This document shows, in pieces, positions 16,840 to 26,771 of a DNA stretch of 63,524 nt (its first letter is position 1; each line of letters begins with the position of its first letter). The DNA is from an uncultured Lachnospiraceae bacterium (GTDB lineage Bacteria; Bacillota; Clostridia; Lachnospirales; Lachnospiraceae). The stretch is from contig CAJTTI010000020.1 of the NCBI GenBank assembly GCA_910579225.1, forward strand, positions 1 to 63,524. Reading direction: 5' to 3'. The notes beneath the pieces were generated by a model. That model worked only from the letters and a program-made list of their open reading frames with translations, had not been told where the DNA came from and searched no databases. The position numbers and the translations under genes are program-made.

Positions 16840-18234
16840 ATGGAATTACAGTTGCCAGACGATTTTTTCGTGGGTGCCGCCATGTCGGGACCGCAGACGG
16901 AAGGCGCCTATCGGACAGGCGGAAAACTGGAGAATATCTGGGATACCTGGTCGGACAGCAGAATTTCGGATTTTTACAACAAAGTCGGTAGTTATGTGGG
17001 AAATAATTTTTATGAGAAATATGAAGAGGATATCAAACTTTTCAAAAGCCTTGGCCTGGACTCTTTCCGAACTTCAATTCAGTGGAGCAGACTTCTTGAT
17101 GAGGATGAAAAATTAAATGAAGAAGGAGCTTCTTTCTACCATCGGGTGTGTGCCTGCGCAGAAAAGCAGAAGATTGAATTGTTCATGAATCTGTATCATT
17201 TTGATATGCCAACTTATCTGTTTCGAAAGGGAGGCTGGGAGAGCCGGGAAGTCGTTGAGGCTTATGTCCATTATGCCAGAACGGCATTCAGAGAGTTCGG
17301 GAAAGAGATTAAATACTGGTTTACGTTCAATGAGGCTATTGTGGAGCCGGATCAGCGATATCGGAATGGACTCTGGTATCCCTTCGTTAAAGATGCAAAA
17401 CGCGGAATGAATGTACAATATCATATTTCTCTGGCTCATAGCTTGGCAGTCCGGGAGTTCCGAATTGCAAAGGCAGAAGGCTACCTTTTATCAGATGCAA
17501 AGATTGGATTAATTAACTGTTTTGCACCACCTTATACAAAAGAAAATCCGGGGCCGGAAGACCTGGAAGCTCTTCGGATGGAGGATGGTTTAAACAATCG
17601 TTGGTGGCTGGATTTGGTGACAAAAGGAGAACTGCCGCAGGACGTTATGGAGACGTTGAAAAGGTACAATCTGGCACCGGATATCCGTCCCGGAGATGCT
17701 GAAATCCTGCGCTGCGGAACCGTGGACTGGCTTGGGTTTAATTATTATCATCCGTCGAGGGTTCAGGCACCGAAAGAGAAGACTGATGATAAAGGCTATC
17801 CAAAATTCTCAGATCCTTATATCTGGCCAAAGGCTAAAATGAATATCTACCGGGGATGGGAGATTTATCCCAGAGGTATCTATGATTTTGGTATGAAGAT
17901 GAAGAAAGAATATCCAGATCTGAAATTCTTTATTTCGGAAAATGGTATGGGCGTGGAGCATGAAGAACGATTTCGTGATGAATCTGGAGAGATCCAGGAT
18001 GATTATCGGATTGAGTTCGTACAGGAACATCTGGAATGGATCATAAAAGCCATTCAGGACGGAGCGCAGTGTCTGGGATACCATTATTGGGGTCTGATTG
18101 ATAACTGGTCCTGGAATAATGCTTATAAAAACCGCTATGGAATGGTTGAAGTGGATCTGATGAACAATTATCAGAGAAGGTTCAAAAAATCTGCCCAATG
18201 GCTCCGGGAGGTGATTCGGTCAAGGGAAAAATAA
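16840..18234 (+). CDS. 6-phospho-beta-glucosidase, glycoside hydrolase family 1
   Basis: 464 residues; GAAGGGAGAAG upstream. GH1 signatures: N-terminal DFFVGAAMSGPQTEGAY, acid/base Glu in TFNEAIVEPDQRY, nucleophile Glu in FISENGMG, and NWSWNNAYKNRYG near the end. The phospho-sugar form is inferred from the adjacent PTS genes: the sugar arrives phosphorylated and is cut inside the cell to glucose and glucose-6-phosphate. First gene of the operon, under the putative GntR operators. Confidence 0.88.
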   Translation: MELQLPDDFFVGAAMSGPQTEGAYRTGGKLENIWDTWSDSRISDFYNKVGSYVGNNFYEKYEEDIKLFKSLGLDSFRTSIQWSRLLDEDEKLNEEGASFYHRVCACAEKQKIELFMNLYHFDMPTYLFRKGGWESREVVEAYVHYARTAFREFGKEIKYWFTFNEAIVEPDQRYRNGLWYPFVKDAKRGMNVQYHISLAHSLAVREFRIAKAEGYLLSDAKIGLINCFAPPYTKENPGPEDLEALRMEDGLNNRWWLDLVTKGELPQDVMETLKRYNLAPDIRPGDAEILRCGTVDWLGFNYYHPSRVQAPKEKTDDKGYPKFSDPYIWPKAKMNIYRGWEIYPRGIYDFGMKMKKEYPDLKFFISENGMGVEHEERFRDESGEIQDDYRIEFVQEHLEWIIKAIQDGAQCLGYHYWGLIDNWSWNNAYKNRYGMVEVDLMNNYQRRFKKSAQWLREVIRSREK

Positions 18235-18291
18235 ACAGGAATTATGGATGCTATACAGGCAGCAGTAAAATTATAACTAGGAGGAAAAGAA

Positions 18292-19590
18292 ATGGGTAAT
18301 TCAAAATTAGTAGACAAATTTACCATGTTTGCTTCCAAACTTGGCAATGAAATTCACCTGAGGTCTTTAAGGGATGCATTTGCGACCATCATGCCACTGT
18401 ATATTCTGGCGGGTCTTGCAGTATTGATCAACAATACAGTGTTTCAGTGGCTGCTGTCAGGAGATACTCTGACAAACGCACAGTATTGGGGAACTTTGAT
18501 TGTAAATGGAACGCTGAACATCAGTTCTATCTTGATTGCGCCGGTTATTGGTTATATGCTTTCCCAGAACAAAGGATATGAGAACCCGCTGGCGGCAGCA
18601 GTGATTTCATTGGCAACATTGGTAGTAATGATGCCGAATACAGTCAGCGTCACGCCTGCAGGCGCAGAGGAGAGTGTGCTGGTGCAGGGAGCGCTGACTT
18701 TTGGGAATGTGGGAACAGGAGCCATGTTTGCAGGTGTTATCATTGGAATTGCGGCAACGGAGATTTTTGTCTGGATCAGTAATATTAAGAGGCTTAAGAT
18801 CAATCTGGGCGAAAGCATTCCCCCTGCAGTGGGAAAATCCTTTAATGTATTGATTCCGTTTATTTTGGTCATGTCCGGCTTCGCAATTATCAGTGCGGTT
18901 TTGAACAACGTTTTTCATACGGATTTGGTACAGATTATTACGACAATCATTCAGGAGCCGCTGCGTACGGCGACCACGGGGCTGGCAGGATGTATTCTTT
19001 TATACAGCCTGGGTAATTTCTTGTGGCTTTTGGGTATTCATCAGTCAGTTATCTACAGTTCGATACTGGAGCCGCTTTTGATCGTGAATATGACGTTGAA
19101 TATGGCAGCTTATGCGGCAGGAGAGGCGATTCCGAATATTATCAATGTGGCGTTTGTTCCAGCTTTCGGTTTGCTCGGGGGTTCCGGTTCTACCATCTGC
19201 CTCTTGATAGCGACATTTTTGGTCGGACGTAATGCAGCAACAAGAAACGTATCCAAGATGGCACTTGTTCCGGGAATCTTCAATATCAATGAACCGGTGA
19301 TCTTTGGATACCCAATTGTGTACAATGTCAGCATGCTGATTCCGTTTGTACTGACACCGGCTATGGGTATTATCGTGGCATATATTGCCACATCGCTGAA
19401 TTTTATGAACAAATGTGTGGTATACATTCCATGGACGACACCGCCTCTTCTGAGCGGATATCTGGCAACGGCGGGCGATTGGAGAGCAGTGATTGTGCAG
19501 GCGCTGATTTTGATCGCAGGGGTTCTGATTTACATACCTTTTGTCAAAATAAATGATATGGTTATGGAAAAATCCATGACATCAGAATAA
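18292..19590 (+). CDS. celB: PTS cellobiose/beta-glucoside transporter EIIC
   Basis: 432 residues; TAGGAGGAAAAG site upstream. A polytopic membrane protein of the lactose/cellobiose EIIC family, with about ten hydrophobic helices and the conserved FNINEPVIFGYPIVYN segment holding the substrate-binding Asn-Glu-Pro. It imports and phosphorylates beta-glucosides with EIIB and EIIA. EIIB follows directly; EIIA is broken (next entries), so an EIIA from elsewhere would be needed for function. Confidence 0.9.
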   Translation: MGNSKLVDKFTMFASKLGNEIHLRSLRDAFATIMPLYILAGLAVLINNTVFQWLLSGDTLTNAQYWGTLIVNGTLNISSILIAPVIGYMLSQNKGYENPLAAAVISLATLVVMMPNTVSVTPAGAEESVLVQGALTFGNVGTGAMFAGVIIGIAATEIFVWISNIKRLKINLGESIPPAVGKSFNVLIPFILVMSGFAIISAVLNNVFHTDLVQIITTIIQEPLRTATTGLAGCILLYSLGNFLWLLGIHQSVIYSSILEPLLIVNMTLNMAAYAAGEAIPNIINVAFVPAFGLLGGSGSTICLLIATFLVGRNAATRNVSKMALVPGIFNINEPVIFGYPIVYNVSMLIPFVLTPAMGIIVAYIATSLNFMNKCVVYIPWTTPPLLSGYLATAGDWRAVIVQALILIAGVLIYIPFVKINDMVMEKSMTSE

Positions 19591-19623
19591 AAAATATTTA
19601 TAATGAAAAGGAGAAGAAAGATC

Positions 19624-19926
19624 ATGAAGAAAATTTTGTTAGTGTGCAATGCAGGAATGTCCACAAGTATGCTGGTAGCAAAGATGAAAAAAGCGGCAGA
19701 GACAAAGAATGTGGATGTAAGTATTGAAGCAAAATCATTGTCTGAGGCAAAGGCGGAGATAGCGGAAGTCGATATTGTTCTGCTTGGACCGCAGATTCGC
19801 TATGAGCTGAATAATGTGAAGCAGATAGCGGGAAGTGTTCCGGTGGAGGCAATCGACATGAGGGACTATGGCATGATGAACGGCGAAAAAGTTTTGGCGC
19901 ACGCTATGGAGGTGATGGGCGCATGA
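19624..19926 (+). CDS. celA: PTS cellobiose-type EIIB
   Basis: 100 residues; AAGGAGAAG precedes ATG 19624. The phosphocysteine motif LLVCNAGMSTSMLV is intact and the length is normal. It receives phosphate from EIIA and passes it to the sugar in EIIC. Its stop overlaps the ATG of the EIIA remnant. Confidence 0.92.
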   Translation: MKKILLVCNAGMSTSMLVAKMKKAAETKNVDVSIEAKSLSEAKAEIAEVDIVLLGPQIRYELNNVKQIAGSVPVEAIDMRDYGMMNGEKVLAHAMEVMGA

Positions 19927-20165
19927 CAATGGAAGAATTTGAATTGATCTGTATGCAGATGATCACCAATAGCTGGAGTGCAAAATCCAGCTATATTGAA
20001 GCAATTCAGATGGCCAAGTCAGGTGCTTTTGATCAGGCGGAACGAAGATGGTTTGCGCAATTGGCAATGAAAAGGGAGAAATACTGGAACGGGTATCCGT
20101 TCCTACACAGACACCGGAGATTACTATTCCGAAGTTGCTGGAATATTTTCGGGATAAAGAGATAG
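19923..20165 (+). pseudogene. Truncated PTS EIIA (lactose/cellobiose type)
   Basis: ATG 19923 overlaps the EIIB stop and is preceded by GGAGGTG. About the first 40 residues (FELICMQMITNSWSAKSSYIE...) are the helical N-terminus of EIIA. After roughly base 20038 the frame runs out of phase through the ROK kinase and ends at 20165. The phosphorylated His and the rest of EIIA are missing. A deletion removed the EIIA 3' end together with the ROK 5' end. Confidence 0.8.
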
Positions 20166-20905
20166 AAGCATTGGGGATTGGATGCTTTGGTCCTGTAGAT
20201 TTGAATCCATTATCAGAAACTTATGGTTATATTACCACAACTTCAAAACTGTCCTGGAGAAATTATAATATTTGCGGACAATTTAAAGAGCATCTGAGAG
20301 TACCGTTGGGTTTTGACACAGATGTGAATGGTTCCATGCTGGGAGAAGCCACATGGGGCTGTGCAAAAGGTCTGGACACGGCAATCTATATTACCGTGGG
20401 GACCGGAGTGGGAGTCGGGATACTGGCAGGGGGCAAATTACTCCATGGAATGCAGCATCCGGAAGGCGGACATATTCTGGTTCCAAGAAGAGAAGATGAT
20501 ACTTATGCAGGTAATTGTCCTTATCACGGAACATGTATGGAAGGGTTGGCAGCAGGGCCTGCGATTGAAGGGCGCTGGGGAAAGAAAGCGGCAGAGCTCT
20601 CTGGTTGCCCGGAAGTATGGGAACTGGAAGCGCATTATCTGGCATATGCTGTCACGAACTATATTTTGCTGCTGTCTCCTCAGAAAGTCATATTAGGAGG
20701 CGGAGTGATGCATCAGGAACAATTAATGCCGCTGATCCGTGAAAAAGTGAAACAAATGCTTGGAGGTTATGTACAGACCAGGGAACTTCTTCACATGGAT
20801 TCTTATCTGGTACTTCCGTCTTTGAATGATAACCAGGGCATCATGGGCGCTCTGAAACTGGGAATAGATGCCAAAACGAGGCAGGGCAATGGAGAGTGGG
20901 TATGA
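20048..20905 (+). pseudogene. ROK-family fructokinase lacking its N-terminus
   Basis: 285 residues from the only internal ATG. Homology already begins at bases 20036-20047, reading GGTK just before MVCAIGN, but the family's first ten or so residues (the strand before GGTK) are gone and an in-frame stop lies at 20030. Without them the phosphate-binding loop is incomplete and no ribosome binding site serves ATG 20048. The rest is intact: GTGVGVGIL, the zinc motif around CPYHGTCMEG, and EGGHILVPR. Probably inactive, or made only by reinitiation from the EIIA remnant. Confidence 0.75.
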
Positions 20906-22752
20906 GTATATTAAAATTAAGGCCAAGCTGTAAAGATTATTTATGGGGCGGCCGCAGGCTGATAGAAGAATATGGAAAAGAGTATGAGGGGGAAGTGCTG
21001 GCGGAGACCTGGGAATTATCGTGTCATCCGGCTGGTCCTTCCTTTATTGCGAATGGAAAATATGCAGGAAAGACATTGCAACAGTTTATTGAGACAGAAG
21101 GAAAAGAAGTACTTGGGAAGAACTGCAGGCGCTTTCGGGATTTTCCGATTTTGACAAAATTTATTGATGCCAGGGATAACCTTTCGATTCAGGTTCACCC
21201 GGATAACCGGTATGCTCTGAAAAATGAAGGGGGATATGGGAAAACAGAAATGTGGTATGTGATGGATGCTGGAGAAGACGCATTTTTGTATTATGGGTTT
21301 AAAAAGGAGATCAGTACAGAAGAATTTGCAGAAAGAATTGAAAAAGATACGCTTCTGGAAGTTTTGAATGCTGTTCCGGTACAGAAGGGTGATGTGCTGT
21401 TCATTGAGTCCGGGACCATTCATGCAATTGGAAAAAATATTCTGATTGCAGAGATTCAGCAAAACTCAAATGTGACATATCGTGTGTACGATTACGGAAG
21501 GGTGGGAAAGGACGGAAAAAAACGTGACCTGCATATTGAGAAAGCCCTGGCGGTCACCAACCGGGTTCCTATGATCAGGGATAAGAACAGCTATCCTCAT
21601 ATTGCGGATTGTGATTACTTTACCGTTGACAAATTGAACCTGGACGGATGCGTCATGAAAAAGATGGAAGGAAATGTATCGGATGTCTCTTTTGCCAGCA
21701 TATTGATGCTGGGAGGGGAAGGAAAGATTACCAGCGGCAGTGAGACGGTCAGTTTTTGCAAAGGAGACAGCTTCTTCCTGCCGGCGGGAAGCGGAGCCTA
21801 TATGATTGAAGGTTCCTGTGACGCACTGATCACCACCATTCGGGAGAAAGCAGCGCCGGTTCGTATCGGAATTGATATTGGCGGGACAGATACGAAAATT
21901 GGTTTGGTAGATATCCATCAGAAACTGCTTGCAAGTGAGAAGATGAAGACAGATATCCGGCGTCCGGCAGAAGAGATTCTCCGGGAAATTGGTCAGAGGA
22001 CATTGGAATTTCTGGAAAAGCAGGGAATAGCCATGGACCAGTGTGTATGTGCAGGGATCAGCGTACCAGGGACGGTGGATCGGAAGAAAGGGATTGTCTG
22101 TTATTCCAATAATATCAGATGGAAAAATGTGAACCTTGCGAAGATTGTAAGTGAATACCTTCCGATTCCGGTGCGTGTTGCCAACGATGCAGACTGTGCA
22201 GCACTGGGGGAGGCGGCTGCAGGAGCCGGCAGAGACTGTCGGGATGTGGTTATGCTTACTCTGGGTATGGGGGTAGGCGGCGGAGTGATCCTGGATGGAG
22301 AAATCTGTGCTGGAAAGAACATCGGAGGAAGTGAACTTGGGCATATGGTGATTGTGGAAGATGGAGAACCATGTACCTGTGGAAGGCATGGCTGTCTGGA
22401 GGCGTATGTTTCCTCCCGGGCGCTGACAAGGGATGTTCTGCAAAGAACAGGAAAAAATATGGTGCCGGGGGACATTTTCGCAGAAGCAGATTCGGATGCA
22501 GTGATTCAAGAGATTATAGAGCGGTATGCGCACCGGCTTGGAACCGGAATTGTAAATATTGTAAATATTTTCCGTCCCCAGCTGGTATTATTGGGCGGGG
22601 AACTTTCTCCATGTTTGGAGACATTGCTTCCGGTTCTTGAGAAAATGGTAAGAGAGGGCTGTTTTGGGGGAGCAGACAGCGAGTATCCGGAGATTGAGAT
22701 CGCGGTGCTTGGGAATGATGCGGGAGTAATTGGTGCTGCCAGCCTGACATAA
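20902..22752 (+). CDS. Mannose-6-phosphate isomerase / ROK sugar kinase fusion
   Basis: 616 residues; ATG overlaps the ROK stop (ATGA). Residues 1-312 are a class I phosphomannose isomerase with zinc ligands in SIQVHPDN, KTEMWYV and GTIHAIG. Residues 318-616 are a complete ROK kinase: IDIGGTDTK phosphate loop, GMGVGGGVI, and zinc site in CTCGRHGCLEAYVS. Both are normally separate proteins. The fused enzyme could phosphorylate a hexose and isomerise the product (mannose-6-P to fructose-6-P), linking the operon to glycolysis. The kinase half may compensate for the damaged ROK gene just upstream. Confidence 0.88.
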   Translation: MSILKLRPSCKDYLWGGRRLIEEYGKEYEGEVLAETWELSCHPAGPSFIANGKYAGKTLQQFIETEGKEVLGKNCRRFRDFPILTKFIDARDNLSIQVHPDNRYALKNEGGYGKTEMWYVMDAGEDAFLYYGFKKEISTEEFAERIEKDTLLEVLNAVPVQKGDVLFIESGTIHAIGKNILIAEIQQNSNVTYRVYDYGRVGKDGKKRDLHIEKALAVTNRVPMIRDKNSYPHIADCDYFTVDKLNLDGCVMKKMEGNVSDVSFASILMLGGEGKITSGSETVSFCKGDSFFLPAGSGAYMIEGSCDALITTIREKAAPVRIGIDIGGTDTKIGLVDIHQKLLASEKMKTDIRRPAEEILREIGQRTLEFLEKQGIAMDQCVCAGISVPGTVDRKKGIVCYSNNIRWKNVNLAKIVSEYLPIPVRVANDADCAALGEAAAGAGRDCRDVVMLTLGMGVGGGVILDGEICAGKNIGGSELGHMVIVEDGEPCTCGRHGCLEAYVSSRALTRDVLQRTGKNMVPGDIFAEADSDAVIQEIIERYAHRLGTGIVNIVNIFRPQLVLLGGELSPCLETLLPVLEKMVREGCFGGADSEYPEIEIAVLGNDAGVIGAASLT

Positions 22753-22787
22753 AAATTCTTATTTTTCCTAATATTGAAAAACAGGAT

Positions 22788-22818
22788 AAAAGGATGGCTT
22801 ACATAGGGCCATCCTTTT
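22788..22818. terminator. Bidirectional terminator between convergent genes
   Basis: AAAAGGATGGC / GCCATCCTTTT stem with A- and T-runs on either side serves the PMI-ROK gene and the converging anti-sigma gene; it overlaps the last codons of the latter. Confidence 0.75.
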
Positions 22819-23692
22819 GTGCTGTTTCGTTCCAATATTCAATTTGGATCTGATATGGTTGTTCCAGGGAGACCCATATGTCGTAGCCTGCCGGTTCCAG
22901 CTCTCCGTCAGTAACCAATTTGTCCCCCCAGTACCACCAGGAAGCGTTTTCTCCGATCAGGTGATCTACACTGAACACGAGCCAGTTCATGTTGTTTGCT
23001 GTATGGATTCCCGGGCGGCAGGAAAGAATATCTTTTTCCGGATTGAGGGATGGAAACTCACAAAAAATGGCTTCTTCCATCTGATCTATCTGTTTATAAT
23101 GGTCATTTCTCCAGCTGTAGATTTTGGTTCGGTCGTAGTTCGGACAGGCGATGCAGACATCATATCCTTCTGCATCAGGAATTGTAAGGGCAAAATCGTG
23201 TGTTTCTGAAAGAAACGGCAAAGAAGCTCTCTCATAAACCAGGACATTGATCAGAAAATCTTCCTCATTGTCTGTTTCCCACACAACTTTGCAGATATTC
23301 AGGTTTTCTGCGCGGCCTTCAATGGTCAGACTGCCAGAAGCATTATCATAGGTACAGGAAATGCTGTCGAGTAAGTGAGTGGAGGCTGGTTTTCCGATGA
23401 CAAAGAACAGGAGAAATTCCGTAATCAATGCTCCAAAGATTAGAGTAAGAGTACTTGCGGCAATCCACTTCAGACGGCGGGTACGACGGCGAATTTTTTT
23501 GAAACCGTCCAGGGCCGGCTGATCTGTGGTTGACTCGTTCGTTCCTTCTTTCATGTCTGAGTAGATCTGCCGGCACTGCGGACAATCTGTCAAATGCGCG
23601 GTCACTGCCGCTTTTCCATCATTACTTAACAGTTGTTCTATGTATCCGGGCAGCAGATCTCTGATGATAGCGCAATTCTTGATTTCAGTCAT
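22799..23692 (-). CDS. Membrane anti-sigma factor with zinc-finger (zf-HC2) domain
   Basis: 297 residues. The cytoplasmic N-terminus has the HC2 layout: CAIIRDLLPGY, then HLTDCPQC with the zinc His/Cys. One membrane helix (about 75-98, LTLIFGALITEFLLFFVIG) follows a basic stretch, then about 200 residues outside. It should bind and silence the sigma factor whose gene overlaps it by 8 bases upstream. The outer domain is unrecognised and probably senses an envelope signal. Confidence 0.8.
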   Translation of the reverse strand: MTEIKNCAIIRDLLPGYIEQLLSNDGKAAVTAHLTDCPQCRQIYSDMKEGTNESTTDQPALDGFKKIRRRTRRLKWIAASTLTLIFGALITEFLLFFVIGKPASTHLLDSISCTYDNASGSLTIEGRAENLNICKVVWETDNEEDFLINVLVYERASLPFLSETHDFALTIPDAEGYDVCIACPNYDRTKIYSWRNDHYKQIDQMEEAIFCEFPSLNPEKDILSCRPGIHTANNMNWLVFSVDHLIGENASWWYWGDKLVTDGELEPAGYDIWVSLEQPYQIQIEYWNETAQKDGPM

Positions 23693-24197
23693 TTTTATGT
23701 AGCTCCTTTCTTAGCTTCAACTTGGCACGGTAAAAAACGGTTCGTGCCCAATTTTCACTCTGTCCCAAAATTTCACCAATTTCCCGGAAAGAAAGTTCTC
23801 CGGTAATACGATAGAGGATAACCTCCTTCTCCTGCTGGGACAGCCGGTGGATGGCCTGATAAAGCTCCATCCGGCTTTCATGTTGAAGAATATGAGCTTC
23901 TGCGTCTATATTTCGTGCATCCGGGATAGAGTCATCAAGTGTTTCCGTGTTGATTTGGTGCTTCTTCCGAAGTTCCTGCCAGAGTACGTGTTTTGCGATC
24001 TGACAGAGCCATACGGAAAGCTTACAGGAACCGTCATAACGGGAAATGGAAGTAACGGCCCGGAGAAATGTCTCCTGCATCAGTTCCTGTGCCCATTGGG
24101 CGTCATGGGTGCGGATATACAGAAACTGATAGACCATCCGTTCATAAGTACGATAGATTTGGTCCATATCCGGTGATTCCTGCGATATTTTCTGCAT
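23685..24197 (-). CDS. ECF-type RNA polymerase sigma factor
   Basis: 170 residues; start 24197 chosen because GGAGGGGGG lies just upstream. Region 2 (YRTYERMVYQFLYIRTHDAQ, then AQELMQETFLRA) and region 4 (LSQQEKEVILYRITGELSF and a helix-turn-helix ending WARTVFYRAKLKLRK) are both present, with no region 1 or 3. Overlap with the anti-sigma gene means coupled synthesis. The regulon is unknown; the divergently placed amidase gene suggests envelope stress (inference). Confidence 0.88.
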   Translation of the reverse strand: MQKISQESPDMDQIYRTYERMVYQFLYIRTHDAQWAQELMQETFLRAVTSISRYDGSCKLSVWLCQIAKHVLWQELRKKHQINTETLDDSIPDARNIDAEAHILQHESRMELYQAIHRLSQQEKEVILYRITGELSFREIGEILGQSENWARTVFYRAKLKLRKELHKND

Positions 24198-24353
24198 CTG
24201 ACTGTTCCCCCCTCCTTTTCTACTTCTTATATCCCATTTTATCAGGATTCGTTGCATAAAAAGGAGAAAATCTTAATAAAAATTTAGAAGAAAAATAGAG
24301 GTTTTGGGTGTACAATAATGGTATGAAAAAACAGCTGAGAACGGGATAAGAGA

Positions 24354-25127
24354 ATGACTACAAGACAGAAGAGAAGACAAATGCAGATCAAAAGGAAGAA
24401 ACTGCGGCGATTGAAGCGTAGAATTAAGGCGTGGGCGGCAAGGATTCTGGTTTTGACTGTGATGATTTTGATGGGGGTTTTGTGCCTACGTCTGGGGCTG
24501 TGGATACTGAAGGATCCTGCCGATCTGGAAACCATGTTTGAGGGAGCCAGAATTGTTGAAAATGCGGGAGAAGAGAAAGAGGGGTCGCCTCTGATTGTAC
24601 TGGATGCCGGTCATGGAGGGAGAGACCAGGGGACCAGTGCAGGCAGTATTCTGGAAAAGGAGATCAATCTTTCTGTAGTGAAGAGACTGGCCGGGATATT
24701 AGAGGATGCAGGCGCCGCGGTGCTTCTTACCAGGGAAGACGATACCAAAGTAGGGCTGGAAGACCGTGCGAACTTTGCGAACCAGAAAGAAGCGGAGTTT
24801 TTTGTAAGTATTCACTGCAATTATTGTGAAGACGATGCCGGAGTGATAGGGCTGGAATGTTATTATCGGGATGGGAGTACAGAAGGAGAAGCACTGGCGA
24901 ATCAGATTGTCAGCCGGATGGAAGAGACGGAGGAGATTTCATGTAGGGGTACCAGAATCGGGGATTTTCGGGTGCTTAACAAGACAGAGATGCCGGCGGT
25001 CCTGGTGGAAATCGGTTATCTGTCTAATCAGGGGGAACGCATGAAGCTGGCAGATGAGGCCTATCAGAAACTGTTGACGGAGAAGCTGGCAGAAGGGATT
25101 CTGGCGGCGGCTTCTTCTGAGCCGTGA
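24354..25127 (+). CDS. N-acetylmuramoyl-L-alanine amidase (Amidase_3, CwlD-like)
   Basis: 257 residues. A very basic cytoplasmic tail and one membrane helix (about 25-48) anchor it; the catalytic domain faces outside. Zinc ligands are in VLDAGHGGRD, LEKEINLS and VSIHCN, with the catalytic Glu in AVLVEIGYLSNQ. It cuts the bond between muramic acid and the stem peptide in peptidoglycan. CwlD is the spore-cortex member, but sporulation use cannot be told from here. Divergent from the sigma gene across about 150 bases. Confidence 0.87.
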   Translation: MTTRQKRRQMQIKRKKLRRLKRRIKAWAARILVLTVMILMGVLCLRLGLWILKDPADLETMFEGARIVENAGEEKEGSPLIVLDAGHGGRDQGTSAGSILEKEINLSVVKRLAGILEDAGAAVLLTREDDTKVGLEDRANFANQKEAEFFVSIHCNYCEDDAGVIGLECYYRDGSTEGEALANQIVSRMEETEEISCRGTRIGDFRVLNKTEMPAVLVEIGYLSNQGERMKLADEAYQKLLTEKLAEGILAAASSEP

Positions 25128-25194
25128 ACAATGCAAACCTCTCATGGAAGAATATGATCTTTTCAGGCAAACAACTTGATCAGATGATTACAGG

Positions 25195-25219
25195 AAGGGC
25201 GGTCATTTTGGCTGCCCTT
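25195..25219 (+). terminator. Weak terminator after the amidase
   Basis: AAGGGC / GCCCTT stem with a T-containing tail; the T-run is short. Confidence 0.4.
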
Positions 25220-25398
25220 TGCAGTATCTGTTACTCTGAAAACAAAGGATGAAAAAAATACACTCAAAGAGACCGGAGACGAAAAATTTTTCAGATATTG
25301 AATAATCATGTGAAAATTATTGCATATTTAAAAAAATCGTAATAAAATGTTACCGTTAAAAGTAAACGTGAAGTTATTAGATTGAGGAGACTGAGAAT

Positions 25399-26733
25399 AT
25401 GAGTTATGTTGATGAGGTGCTCGCAAGAGTCAAAGAAAAGAATGCATCGGAACCAGAGTTTTTACAGGCAGCAGAAGAGGTGCTGGATTCACTGAGGCCA
25501 GTGATTGAGGCCAATGAAGAGAAATACCGCAAAGAAGCGCTTCTGGAGAGGCTGACCGAGCCGGATCGCCAGATTAAGTTCCGCGTTCCATGGGTAGATG
25601 ATAAAGGGCAGGTACAGGTGAATACCGGATACCGGGTACAGTTTAACAATGCAATCGGACCTTACAAAGGAGGATTAAGACTTCATCCATCAGTAAATAT
25701 TGGTATTATCAAATTCCTGGGATTTGAGCAGATTTTCAAGAATTCGCTGACAGGGCTTCCCATCGGCGGCGGTAAAGGCGGTTCTGATTTTGATCCAAAA
25801 GGAAAATCCGACAGAGAAGTAATGGCATTTTGCCAGAGCTTTATGACGGAACTGTGTAAATACATCGGAGCAGATGTGGATGTACCTGCCGGCGATATTG
25901 GAACAGGTGCCAGAGAGATCGGGTACATGTTTGGACAGTATAAGAGAATCACCGGACTTTATGAAGGTGTATTGACCGGAAAAGGTTTGAGTTTCGGCGG
26001 TTCTCTGGCACGTACGGAGGCGACTGGATACGGGCTTCTGTATATTACCCGTGAGATGATGAAATGCCATGGTATGGACATGAAGGACAAAATCTGCTGC
26101 GTCTCAGGTTCCGGCAATGTAGCGATCTATGCAATTGAAAAAGCACAGCAGATGGGCGCAAAGGTAGTAACAGCATCTGATTCCACCGGCTGGATCTATG
26201 ATCCGAACGGAATTGATGTAGAACTCTTAAAAGAAATAAAAGAAGTAAAACGGGCGCGTTTGACGGAATATGTGGCTGCAAGACCAGAGGCAGAGTATCA
26301 TGCTGGACGTGGTGTATGGCAGATCAAATGCGATATCGCGCTTCCCTGTGCGACCCAGAATGAGCTTCATCTGGAAGATGCAAAACAACTGGTTGCCAAT
26401 GGCTGTAAAGCGGTCTGTGAGGGCGCGAACATGCCGACAACTCTGGAAGCGACCAAGTATCTGCAGGACAATGGAGTATTGTTTATCTGCGGCAAGGCTT
26501 CTAATGCAGGCGGAGTAGCAACCTCTGCATTGGAGATGACTCAGAACAGTGAGCGTCTCAGCTGGACTTTTGAAGAAGTAGATGCAAAGCTGGAAGAGAT
26601 CATGGTAAACATTTATCATAACATTGATGATGCAGCCAGACGTTACGGTATGGAAGGTAATTATGTGGCAGGTGCGAATATTGCAGGATTTGAGAAAGTT
26701 GCCAATGCCATGCTGGCTCAGGGTGTGTGCTAG
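25399..26733 (+). CDS. gdhA: NADP-type glutamate dehydrogenase
   Basis: 444 residues, the standard length of hexameric GDH. Substrate and catalytic Lys regions are intact (LPIGGGKGGSDFDPKGKSD; DVPAGDIGTGAREIGYM). The Rossmann loop is CCVSGSGNVAIYA. It makes glutamate from 2-oxoglutarate and ammonium, pairing in function with the glutamine synthetase 3 kb downstream. Single-gene unit with strong TTGAGGAGACTG ribosome site, and a strong terminator behind. Confidence 0.95.
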   Translation: MSYVDEVLARVKEKNASEPEFLQAAEEVLDSLRPVIEANEEKYRKEALLERLTEPDRQIKFRVPWVDDKGQVQVNTGYRVQFNNAIGPYKGGLRLHPSVNIGIIKFLGFEQIFKNSLTGLPIGGGKGGSDFDPKGKSDREVMAFCQSFMTELCKYIGADVDVPAGDIGTGAREIGYMFGQYKRITGLYEGVLTGKGLSFGGSLARTEATGYGLLYITREMMKCHGMDMKDKICCVSGSGNVAIYAIEKAQQMGAKVVTASDSTGWIYDPNGIDVELLKEIKEVKRARLTEYVAARPEAEYHAGRGVWQIKCDIALPCATQNELHLEDAKQLVANGCKAVCEGANMPTTLEATKYLQDNGVLFICGKASNAGGVATSALEMTQNSERLSWTFEEVDAKLEEIMVNIYHNIDDAARRYGMEGNYVAGANIAGFEKVANAMLAQGVC

Positions 26734-26771
26734 ATAAGAAAAGGGAAAGAATTTCAGATTGCTTAAAATTG

